Assembly: GCA_016235805.1 (NCBI GenBank) | Contig: JACRIY010000006.1 | Coordinates: 37,459 to 101,458, forward strand | Direction of reading: 5' to 3' | Length of the DNA: 64,000 bases | From: Rhodocyclales bacterium | Lineage (GTDB): Bacteria > Pseudomonadota > Gammaproteobacteria > Burkholderiales > Rhodocyclaceae | Shown here: piece by piece, positions 36,401 through 42,933 of the stretch | Layout of the letters: every line of letters starts with the position of its first letter | Position numbering within the stretch: position 1 is the first letter of the stretch | Translations under genes and position numbers: made by a program | The notes under the pieces: generated by a model | The model's input: only the letters and a program-made list of their open reading frames with translations | Told to the model about the DNA's origin: nothing | Database searches by the model: none

Positions 36401-38072
36401 GCGCGACATCACCGAACGCAAGCAGATCGAAGACGAACTTGCGCGCCATCGCGAGCACCTCGAAGAACTGGTCGAGCAGCGCACCAGCGAATTGCTGGCG
36501 ACCGAGGCCCGCGCCAGCCGCATCCTCGAATCGGCCGCCGACGGGCTGTATGGCGTGGATTTGGACGGGCGCGTAACCTTCATCAACCCGGCTGCCTGCA
36601 AGCTGCTCGGCTACGGCACCGAGCAGGTGCTGGGCCGTTCGGCCCATGAAATGTTCCACCACAGGCGGCCCGACGGCAGCCCGTTTCCGGAGCACGAATG
36701 TCCCGGGCATATGTCCTGGCAATCGGGCAAAGCCGCGCGTTTCGAGGACATCACCTACTGGCATGCCGACGGCCATGCGGTGGAGGTGTCCCTGTCCACC
36801 CATCCGCTGACCGAAGGTGGCAAGGTCGTGGGAGCGGTGGTCAGCATCGTCGACGTCGGCGTGCAGCGCGCGGCGACCCGGGCCCGCGAACAGGCACTGA
36901 TCGCGGCGGAAAACCTCGCGCGAGCGCGGAGCGAGTTCCTCGCCAACATGAGCCACGAGATCCGCACGCCGATGAACGGCGTGCTCGGTTTCGCCCAGAT
37001 CGGCTACCGCAATTTCGACAACAGCGAAATGGCGCGCGATTCCTTCGCCAAGATCATCGCCTCGGGCAACCAGTTGCTGGGCGTGGTCAACGAAATCCTG
37101 GATTTTTCCAAGATCGATGCCGGGCAGTTGCGCGTCGAGTCGATCGACATGGCGCTGGGCGAGGCGCTGAACCATGCTGTCGCGATGGTCGCCGAACGCG
37201 CGGCGGCCAAGGGGCTGGAGCTTCGCCTGGAAAAGGCCCCCGACCTGCCGTCGACATGCATGGGTGATCCGCTTCGATTTGGCCAGGTGCTGTTGAATCT
37301 TTTGACCAACGCGATCAAGTTCACCGAGAAGGGCAGCGTCGTCCTCGCCGCTTCGCGGCAAGGGGAGCAGTTGGTGCTGCGCGTCAGCGATACCGGCATT
37401 GGCATGAGCCGCGAGCAACTGCGGTTCGCATTCGATCCCTTCCGCCAGGCTGACGGGTCCATCACCCGCAAGTTCGGCGGCACCGGACTTGGCCTGGCGA
37501 TTTCCAGGCGCATGGTCGAACTGATGAGGGGCGAGATCCGGGTCGAGAGCGAACCTGGCGTCGGCAGCAGTTTCGAGGTACGGCTACCCTATCTCGCATC
37601 GACACGTGTGCCGACGCCTGCCGTTGCGCCCGATCCGGCCTTCACGGCCACGCGCCGGCGACTGGACGGCATTTCCATCCTTGTCGCCGAGGACGATCCG
37701 GTAAGCCTGGCGGTGCTGGAGTTCAACCTCGCCGAGTGTGGCGCGCGCCTGACCCTGGTCGGCGACGGCAGCGAAGCCGTGGAGCGCGTGATCGCCGACG
37801 GCCCCAATGCCTACGACATCGTGTTGATGGACATTCAGATGCCGGTGATGGATGGATATACGGCGGCGCGGCGCCTGCTGCAGATGAACGCGGACCTGCC
37901 CATCGTCGGGCAGACCGCCCACGCCTATGGCGAGGAGCGCGACAAGTGCTTCGCGGCCGGAATGGCGGGCCACATCGCCAAGCCGATCGATTTCGCGCAG
38001 TTGGTGGATCTGGTACTGAAACTCGTGCCCACCAGCCGTCGGCGCCGGGCAGCGCCACCTGCGGGCAACTGA
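33498..38072 (+). CDS. Giant hybrid sensor histidine kinase with about eight PAS domains
   Basis: This 1524-residue kinase has two N-terminal membrane helices (about residues 14-40 and 48-72) and then a row of about eight PAS domains (starting near residues 93, 212, 335, 460, 585, 715, 845 and 1010). HisKA follows with phospho-acceptor His1153 in NMSHEIRTPMN, then an ATPase domain (LLNLLTNAIKF, DTGIGMS, GGTGLGLAI) and a receiver with Asp in IVLMDIQMPVMDG. There is no HPt domain. A cysteine/histidine stretch in the last PAS (MFHHRRPDGSPFPEHECPGH) could bind metal or haem. Such arrays integrate several cytoplasmic signals. It is monocistronic; the downstream gene is convergent. Confidence 0.88.
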   Translation: MTSGLVQFLLRFNGWRLWVPFALLTVLAAELVVSAMDLLLMGRITADYLITGLVAAGLVAPISLFLMNRLLVELGRQRQADLAGNLARAEARLRVALDSTDEGILMVSLTGEVLSSNKRFRELWHVTEELADAGDDALLAHVLDQLVDPEGFMAGVRKLYGSDAEASDTLLFKDGRVFSRYTRALAQGDMAARIWCFRDISAQVRAQNALVEREEIFRAIVSQAGDGIDLIDAATLRFVEVNDAACRMLGYRREELIGQPLLTIQVDFDEASLAPAVAELVRLGHREFDARHRCKDGRILDVSLSARVVQLHGHDYVVGVWRDMTASKAAETRLREREEIFSAIVNHAVEGMLLVDVETLTFAEFNDAACEGLDYTREEFARLRLPDVQASMSFEETLAKVRVAAATPGGMRFENRHRCKDGSLRDRVVSNRPVQLRGRTFLAHVWHDVTESKRGERELVESRKLLQAVVDTAPMRVFWKDRDLKYLGCNPAFARDAGKSGPAEVIGLDDFAMGWAEMAELYRADDRAVMQSGQPKLFFEEPQATPDGRTIWLSTSKVPLRASGGEVIGVLGIYEDVTERKSLEDALRLREQYQRTVLDNFPFMVWLKDSQSRFLAVNQRFAEVFGQPSPQSLVGKTDLDIAPREMAERYREDDFAVLASGQPKNVEEQIEIDGRPVWFETYKSPVCIAGQVIGTVGFAREISDRKRMERSLALAIEVSRAILWELDLRDGKLTYDRAALAALGLESDTKLDTMQGWIGQVHPDDKQQFEVRVQGALGPGEGVFDMEYRLAAGSGHYEWVHTRGRVLQRDEQGQPILAVGTTMNITERRQISDAVQASERRSAELASLLRLMCDNVPDMIWAKDLDRRYLFANKAISRQLLNAVDTSEPLGKDDMFFARRERDSHPDDAQWHTFGELCQDSDGITLERGQPSVFEEFGQVKGRLTYLDVHKAPFVNEKGEVIGIVGSARDITERKQIEDELARHREHLEELVEQRTSELLATEARASRILESAADGLYGVDLDGRVTFINPAACKLLGYGTEQVLGRSAHEMFHHRRPDGSPFPEHECPGHMSWQSGKAARFEDITYWHADGHAVEVSLSTHPLTEGGKVVGAVVSIVDVGVQRAATRAREQALIAAENLARARSEFLANMSHEIRTPMNGVLGFAQIGYRNFDNSEMARDSFAKIIASGNQLLGVVNEILDFSKIDAGQLRVESIDMALGEALNHAVAMVAERAAAKGLELRLEKAPDLPSTCMGDPLRFGQVLLNLLTNAIKFTEKGSVVLAASRQGEQLVLRVSDTGIGMSREQLRFAFDPFRQADGSITRKFGGTGLGLAISRRMVELMRGEIRVESEPGVGSSFEVRLPYLASTRVPTPAVAPDPAFTATRRRLDGISILVAEDDPVSLAVLEFNLAECGARLTLVGDGSEAVERVIADGPNAYDIVLMDIQMPVMDGYTAARRLLQMNADLPIVGQTAHAYGEERDKCFAAGMAGHIAKPIDFAQLVDLVLKLVPTSRRRRAAPPAGN

Positions 38073-38082
38073 CGCCAGGCGC

Positions 38083-38910
38083 TCAGCGGGTGGCGCCCGT
38101 GGCGTTCGCGATTTGTGCGCCGCGCGCGAGCCAGTTGCCGACGAGGAAGCTGGCGCCGATCAGCAGGATCACGCCGCCACCGACCAGCAGTTCCTTGCCT
38201 TCGTACCACTGGGCGATGTCCGCCTGCAGCCAGCGCGCGAGGCCGAAGCCGGCGACGGCGAAGCTGATGGCGGCGACCATCAGGCCCATGACGCGCGAGG
38301 CGATGCGCGCGCGCTGGTCGGCTCGCCGCAGCAGGCGGGCGATCCACAGGCCGTTGGCGCCGTCCGCCAGAAGCATGCCGGTGGTGAAGGCGAGGCCCAG
38401 CGCCAGGCTGTGGCCGATGCCGCCATGCTGGGTGGCGGTGACGGCGAACAGAGCCGCCTGGCTTACCGTGTCGAAGGACAGGGCGAACAGCGCACCGACG
38501 GCGGCGATCGCCAGCGGATGCGAGGTAGCCTGCAGGCGGCTGAGCAGGCCCGCCTTGATGCCGAGCGGAGCAACCATCTCGCCCGCCGGCGCGGTGAGCA
38601 CCGCGCGCAGGTTGAGCAGGCCGAGCAGGGTCAGGAAGGCGATCGAGATCCAGGTGCCGACGTCGTCCAGCCATTCCGGAACCTGCCAGGTGGCGGACGC
38701 CAGCCCGACACCCAGCGCGATCAGCATGACCACGGCGCCGTGGCCCAGCGAAAACAGCGATCCGCACCAGCGGGCGCGGGCCGGCATGCAGCGCAGGTTG
38801 TGGCGGGTCAGGCCGTCGATGGTGGCGAGGTGGTCGGCATCGAGGCCGTGCCGGGCGCCGAGGACGAAGACGAGGGCGAGCAGGGCAAGCCATTCAGTGG
38901 GCAGATCCAT
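38083..38910 (-). CDS. NiCoT-family nickel/cobalt transporter
   Basis: This 275-residue integral membrane protein has about seven or eight helices. The N-terminal signature GARHGLDADHLATIDGLTR in helix II matches the NiCoT motif (RHA-x-DADHI) with small changes; SLGHGAVVMLIAL and LFALSFDTVSQAALFAV are the further conserved parts. It should import Ni2+ (or Co2+) for the two hydrogenases of this window. The ATG at 38910 has GAGGA 8 bases upstream; an ATG at 38961 in the same frame lies inside the NikR-like operator and is rejected. The operator 27 bases upstream ties its expression to nickel. Confidence 0.85.
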   Translation of the reverse strand: MDLPTEWLALLALVFVLGARHGLDADHLATIDGLTRHNLRCMPARARWCGSLFSLGHGAVVMLIALGVGLASATWQVPEWLDDVGTWISIAFLTLLGLLNLRAVLTAPAGEMVAPLGIKAGLLSRLQATSHPLAIAAVGALFALSFDTVSQAALFAVTATQHGGIGHSLALGLAFTTGMLLADGANGLWIARLLRRADQRARIASRVMGLMVAAISFAVAGFGLARWLQADIAQWYEGKELLVGGGVILLIGASFLVGNWLARGAQIANATGATR

Positions 38911-38936
38911 GTTGCGGGTCCTCGTCGGAAGAGTCG

Positions 38937-38963
38937 GTATGAAGTCTATTGAAAACCTCATAC
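38937..38963 (-). promoter_or_regulatory. Putative NikR operator before the nickel transporter
   Basis: GTATGA at 38937-38942 and TCATAC at 38958-38963 are perfect NikR half-sites in inverted order, with a spacer of 15 bases against the 16 of the E. coli nik operator. The site sits 27-53 bases before the transporter ATG, a place where binding would block transcription. The regulator gene nikR is in this window. Confidence 0.7.
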
Positions 38964-39040
38964 AAAATCCATGCCCGCCCGTTGGCAGGGGATAAATGCC
39001 TCTGCGTCAGTGGCTTGGCCCCCATCCGCCGACACTGGCC

Positions 39041-39077
39041 GGTTAGCGGCTAAGCGGCGCTGGCAGACCGGCTAACC
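39041..39077 (-). terminator. Hairpin after the MoxR/VWA operon
   Basis: GGTTAGC at 39041-39047 pairs with GCTAACC at 39071-39077 just beyond the stop of the last gene (39084, minus strand). It lacks a T-run, so it may be a stability hairpin rather than a strict intrinsic terminator. Confidence 0.45.
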
Positions 39078-39083
39078 GCCGCA

Positions 39084-39329
39084 TCAATCCAGCCAGCGCA
39101 CCAGGTAATAGAGGCGGAAACCTTCCGACGAGCGCGACGGGCCCATCACTTCGGCGGCATGCAGCTGGCGTCCCGGGTCAGCCATGGCCAGCGCCGTGGC
39201 TTCGTCGGCGACGATCTCGACGCAGGTCTCGGCAAAGCGTTTGCGCGATCCGCGTCGCAGATGGACCACGGCGAAGTGCGCCTGCACCAGTTGCGGCGCC
39301 TCGGCATCGAGATATACGCCGCCTTTCAC
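39084..39329 (-). CDS. Small conserved-looking protein, last gene of the MoxR/VWA operon
   Basis: I do not recognise this 81-residue product. It has a basic segment (HLRRGSRKRFAETC) in the middle and an aromatic end (GFRLYYLVRWLD), no signal peptide and no membrane span. It is called because the GTG at 39329 shares GTGA with the stop of the preceding gene, the same coupling seen through the operon, and because a terminator-like hairpin follows its stop. It is too short and in the wrong context for a shadow of a larger gene; the opposite-strand frames there are not better. Function unknown; a partner of the MoxR/VWA proteins is the natural guess. Confidence 0.55.
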   Translation of the reverse strand: MKGGVYLDAEAPQLVQAHFAVVHLRRGSRKRFAETCVEIVADEATALAMADPGRQLHAAEVMGPSRSSEGFRLYYLVRWLD

Positions 39330-40363
39330 GGCGCGAGCCCGCGCAGCACGCGCAGGTGCTCCAGCAGCGGCGCGAACAGCGGTTCGAGGTGGCGCCGCAT
39401 CAGCGGGCCGACCGCGCTGGTGCGGGTCAGGATGGGCGCGGCGGAGGCGTTCGAGAGGGCGGCAAGGGCGGCCATCGCCTGCGCTTGGGGCAGGCGATCG
39501 CCCTGCATGTGGGGCGGAATTTCGAGCCCGCGCAGCGCGGCGAAATAGTTGCCGACGATGTCCAGCAGCAGGTACACGGCGTCCTGCGCGGGCGGCTTTT
39601 CCATGACCATCTCGGTTGCAGCGAGGAAGCTTTGGCCGCTCGCCGCATGGCAACGCGCGAGCAGGCGCGCCCAGGGTTCGCCGGCTGCCGCAAGCGCCTC
39701 CAGGTCGGCGCCAAGCTCGCGCGGCGTGCCGCCGGGCAAAGCATCGGGACGGTGTTCGAGGAAGCCGATGAAGTAATGCGGACGGCGCCGGGCCTTGGCC
39801 CAGAGCTGCTCGCTGGCGGCGGCGTCGAGCAGGTCGGCGCCGATCACGGCGCGGATCGACTGCATGGCGAGGATCGGGTCCTCCTCGAAGGGCAGGTGCT
39901 CGATCAGGAAGGCGGCCAGCACCGGGCCCATCGTTCCCTGGCGCACGGCCGCGTGTTCCAGCATGCTGCGCGCCACTTCCATGGTCGGCAGGGCCCACCA
40001 GGCGCGACGCGCCAGTTCGTCGTCAAGAGTCGGCGCCTGCGCTACGGCGACCACGGCCTCCGGTTCGCCCAGCTTGAGCAGGGCGGCCAAGTTCTTCGAG
40101 CTGGCCTGGCCCATGCGCGTCCAGTGCCGCAGGTGCACCGGGTAGCCGCCGGGCGAATCCAGCGCATGGCCGCCGAGCAGTTCGCGCACACGCATGACGT
40201 AGAGGTCGGCGCGGCAGTTGCGATTCAGGGCGATGCGCGCCTCGCCCTTCGGCGTCAGCGCATGCAGCGTCATCGCGCCTTCGTCGATGCGTACCGCATG
40301 CAGTACGCCGGCCAGCAGGACATTGAGGCGCAGCGCGTCCTCGGCGGCGAGTTCGGCCTTCAA
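39326..40363 (-). CDS. Unrecognised 345-residue helical protein coupled to the VWA gene
   Basis: The protein is mostly alpha-helical, rich in Ala and Leu, with repeating helix pairs (PTLDDELARRAWWALPTME, DAVYLLLDIVGNYFAALRGL) that suggest an all-helical scaffold. There are no catalytic motifs, signal peptide or membrane helices. It may belong to the group annotated as DsrS-like proteins, but I cannot confirm that. The TTG start at 40363 overlaps the VWA gene stop (TTGA), so the two are made together; the frame upstream of that is shadow. It carries a copy of the repeated word at 40026. It is likely a client-binding or structural partner of the MoxR/VWA pair. Confidence 0.6.
   Translation of the reverse strand: MKAELAAEDALRLNVLLAGVLHAVRIDEGAMTLHALTPKGEARIALNRNCRADLYVMRVRELLGGHALDSPGGYPVHLRHWTRMGQASSKNLAALLKLGEPEAVVAVAQAPTLDDELARRAWWALPTMEVARSMLEHAAVRQGTMGPVLAAFLIEHLPFEEDPILAMQSIRAVIGADLLDAAASEQLWAKARRRPHYFIGFLEHRPDALPGGTPRELGADLEALAAAGEPWARLLARCHAASGQSFLAATEMVMEKPPAQDAVYLLLDIVGNYFAALRGLEIPPHMQGDRLPQAQAMAALAALSNASAAPILTRTSAVGPLMRRHLEPLFAPLLEHLRVLRGLAP
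40026..40036 (-). repeat. Repeated word GCGCCGACTNT, copy 6 (in the unknown gene at 39326)
   Basis: Exact match on the minus strand; reads Ala-Pro-Thr-Leu. Confidence 0.7.
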
Positions 40364-41607
40364 TTGAGCTGGATCCTGCGGCCCCAGGGCACCGGCGCCT
40401 TGCCCTTGACCAGCCAGAGCACCGGGTAGTCCGGTGCCAGTTTCGGAAAATCGCCCTCGGCGTCGGTGAAATACACCAGCGCATCGGGCCGTCCGGCGGT
40501 GCGGGCGATCCAGTCGAAGACCGGCGCGAACGCGGTATCGCCGCCGCCTTCGAAGCGGCGCGGCAGGTTCAGTTCCTGCCAGGGTTCGCAGACCCAGGGC
40601 GCATCGGGCGCCAGCGCCGCATCGCAGGCCAGCAGGCTGATGCGCACCGGCAGCGTGCCCTTCAGCGCATTGAGTTCGCCGATGAAGGCGACCAGGTCGG
40701 CGTCGGAAATCGAGCCGGAGGTGTCGAGTGCCACGACGATGTCGCCGGCATGGCTGCGCAGGCCTGGCAGCAGGGCCTCGCCCGAAGCTTCCCCGCTGCG
40801 CCGCGAGGGCCGCGCCCAGCTGTAGTCGTCGCGCGCGGCCTGCGACAGGTACTGCGCCAGCGCCGCGCGCCACGACACCTGCGGCGCCAGGGTGGCGTCG
40901 GTGAGCCGGGCGAGGATGGCGGAAAGCTTGCCGGATTCGCGCGCGCGCTGCGCGGCGGCGGCGAGATGCCGCTGCCATTGCTGTTGCAATTCTTCCTTTT
41001 CTCGTGCCGAGAGCGGGGGTGGGGGCGAATCCGACGATTGGGCCGATTGGTCCGCCGTAGTGCCAGCGCCGCCTTTCTGCGCGGCAGCGCCGCCACCGCT
41101 TTCGCCATTGCCGCCCTGGCCGTCCGCCTGGGCGCCATCGTCGCCGCCCCAGGCATGGTCATCGAGGGTTTCCTGGTCGAGGCTGTCGTCGAGGCAGGGA
41201 TAGATTTCCTCGGCGGCCATGCCGCGATACAGGCTCAGCACCTGCGTGCCGGGCGGCGGCTTGAGGCCCTCGTCCAGCAGCAGCGGGTTGATCGCGAAGT
41301 CGCAGGCGAGGTCCCACAGGCGCTGCACGCGGTGGCCGCGCCGCGCGAAATGGCCCAGCGCGCAATGCAACGCCTCGTGCGCCAGCGCGAACTGGACCTC
41401 GGCCGCGTTCAGGTCGGCAATCCACTGCGGGTTGTAGTAGAGCTTGCGCGCGTCGGTGCCGGTGGTGCGGCACCATTTGCCGGCGGCGACCAGCGGCAGG
41501 CGCAGCACCAGCGCGCCGAGGAAGGGCTTGTCGAGGATGAGCCGCGCCCGCGCTGCGGCGAGCTTGGCCGCGGCACGGGCTGTGGTCGGGTCTGCCGCCT
41601 CAGTCAT
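40360..41607 (-). CDS. VWA-like protein with metallopeptidase-type N-terminal domain (DUF2201)
   Basis: This 415-residue protein has an N-terminal domain with a HEXXH zinc-site motif (FALAHEALHCALGHFARRG, about residues 75-95), as in predicted metal-dependent peptidases of this family. A low-complexity Gly/Ser/Pro linker covers residues 155-205. The C-terminal VWA-like domain carries the metal site DTSGSIS (about residue 297) and LVYFTDAEGDFP. It works with the upstream MoxR ATPase, whose gene it overlaps by 8 bases. Whether the HEXXH site is an active peptidase is not known. The pair differs from CoxD/CoxE in having this extra domain. Confidence 0.8.
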   Translation of the reverse strand: MTEAADPTTARAAAKLAAARARLILDKPFLGALVLRLPLVAAGKWCRTTGTDARKLYYNPQWIADLNAAEVQFALAHEALHCALGHFARRGHRVQRLWDLACDFAINPLLLDEGLKPPPGTQVLSLYRGMAAEEIYPCLDDSLDQETLDDHAWGGDDGAQADGQGGNGESGGGAAAQKGGAGTTADQSAQSSDSPPPPLSAREKEELQQQWQRHLAAAAQRARESGKLSAILARLTDATLAPQVSWRAALAQYLSQAARDDYSWARPSRRSGEASGEALLPGLRSHAGDIVVALDTSGSISDADLVAFIGELNALKGTLPVRISLLACDAALAPDAPWVCEPWQELNLPRRFEGGGDTAFAPVFDWIARTAGRPDALVYFTDAEGDFPKLAPDYPVLWLVKGKAPVPWGRRIQLN

Positions 41608-42652
41608 ACAGCATCAGGTCGGCCACCGCGTGGGCCCAGCCGGAAAACTGCGGCACCGCGAACAGCTTGCTGCCGACGCCGCGATGCAGGTCGGATACCA
41701 GCATCACGCCCATCTCGCGCAGCGGGAGGCGCTGCGCGTAATCGAGGATGTGGCCCCAGACCACGGCCTCTTGCGGCGTGGCGCGGGCGCGCAGGGCACG
41801 TCCGACGAGGGCTGCCGCCACCGCGTATTGCAGGTCGATCTCGGTCGGCACCGCCGCCGCATGGCCGGCGACGATGGCGTCGAGGTCGGGCAGGCGGTCC
41901 AGGCTTTCGACGTAGGCCGCGCATTCGATCCCGGCCGCATGGCCGACGCAGGCGGCGAGGGCGCCGCCGAGCAGGTCGAGGCGGTCGCCGAACTTCTGCA
42001 GCGCGCGATGCGCGAATTCCCAGGAACGCGGGCTGGGGAAGGCCATTTCGCCAGCCAGCGAACGCGCCGGGTCGAAGTCGAAGATCAGTTCCGGCTTGAA
42101 GCGCAGGAAGCCGATGATGCGCTCGTCGATGCCGCTTGCGTAGGCCCAGGAAACCCAGTCGTCGAGGTTTACGTCTACCTCGAAATGCGAGAAGCGGTTC
42201 GCCAATGGCGCGGGCATGGCGTAGGTGACGCCGCGGTCGCCCTGGCGGTTGCCGGCGGCGAAGATGGCCCAACCGGCGGGGATGCGGTACTCGCCAAGGC
42301 GCCGGTCGAGGATCAACTGGTAGGCGGCGGCGGCCACGGCGGGCGGCGCCGAGGTGATCTCGTCGAGGAACAGCACGCCGCGCGGTCCATGCCGATTCGT
42401 GTCGGGCAGCAGCGCCGGCACTGCCCATTCCACCGTGTCGCCGACGCGGAACGGTATGCCGCGCAGGTCCGAGGGTTCCATCTGCGAGAGGCGCACGTCG
42501 ATCACCGGTACGGCATAGCGCTCGGCGACCTGGGCGACGATCTGCGACTTGCCGACACCGGGCGGGCCCCAGAGCATGACCGGCGTGTGGTGGCCCTCGG
42601 CGGTGCTGAGGAATTCGCGTTCGAGGACGAAGGAGAGTTGTGCGGGACGCAT
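41600..42652 (-). CDS. MoxR-family AAA+ ATPase
   Basis: This 350-residue ATPase has Walker A WGPPGVGKSQIVAQVAE (about residues 27-43), Walker B GVLFLDEITSAPP and sensor-1 AGNRQGDRG. It differs from the CoxD type in its first 20 residues and its long C-terminal helical part, and belongs with MoxR proteins that partner DUF2201/VWA proteins. It is the first gene of a four-gene overlapping minus-strand operon. The ATG at 42652 begins the alignable region (MRPAQLSFVLEREF); an upstream in-frame ATG at 42751 would add a Cys/Arg-rich leader and is less likely. Its upstream region holds a perfect 9-base inverted repeat. Confidence 0.85.
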   Translation of the reverse strand: MRPAQLSFVLEREFLSTAEGHHTPVMLWGPPGVGKSQIVAQVAERYAVPVIDVRLSQMEPSDLRGIPFRVGDTVEWAVPALLPDTNRHGPRGVLFLDEITSAPPAVAAAAYQLILDRRLGEYRIPAGWAIFAAGNRQGDRGVTYAMPAPLANRFSHFEVDVNLDDWVSWAYASGIDERIIGFLRFKPELIFDFDPARSLAGEMAFPSPRSWEFAHRALQKFGDRLDLLGGALAACVGHAAGIECAAYVESLDRLPDLDAIVAGHAAAVPTEIDLQYAVAAALVGRALRARATPQEAVVWGHILDYAQRLPLREMGVMLVSDLHRGVGSKLFAVPQFSGWAHAVADLMLYD

Positions 42653-42762
42653 CGGCAGGATCCGGAATCGTTGGTTTCGCAAAAATTCGCAGCGTGGCGC
42701 GACACGGCGCTCGCCGGGCGGATAGCCTAAACGAAAACCGCATCGGCTCATTTAAAACATAT

Positions 42763-42784
42763 TTTTATCAATGGCTTGATAAAA
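42763..42784. promoter_or_regulatory. Perfect inverted repeat in the divergent moxR / SNF2 promoter region
   Basis: TTTTATCAA (42763-42771) and TTGATAAAA (42776-42784) are exact reverse complements around TGGC. The region is much more AT-rich than its surroundings and lies between the MoxR ATG (42652) and the helicase ATG (42934), so an operator for one or both is likely. It has the half-sites of an FNR box in the wrong order, so it is not an FNR site. Confidence 0.55.
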
Positions 42785-42933
42785 GTAATTGCACGCGCCG
42801 GGCGCGGCGTCGCGGATGCTTCGGCTAGCCGCCGAGGTCCGTGGCACCTTGCCTACGACGATTGGGAAGCACTTTCCGTCGGCCGTCTGTGCTATGGTCG
42901 TCGACCCGCCCGATTCCCCATTCCAAGCCGCGC

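Noticed and set aside
33480..37418. 1312-residue open frame on the minus strand opposite the large kinase
   Set aside because: The product has no domain pattern and low-complexity composition typical of GC-rich antisense frames; the plus-strand kinase has clear PAS, HisKA, ATPase and receiver motifs.
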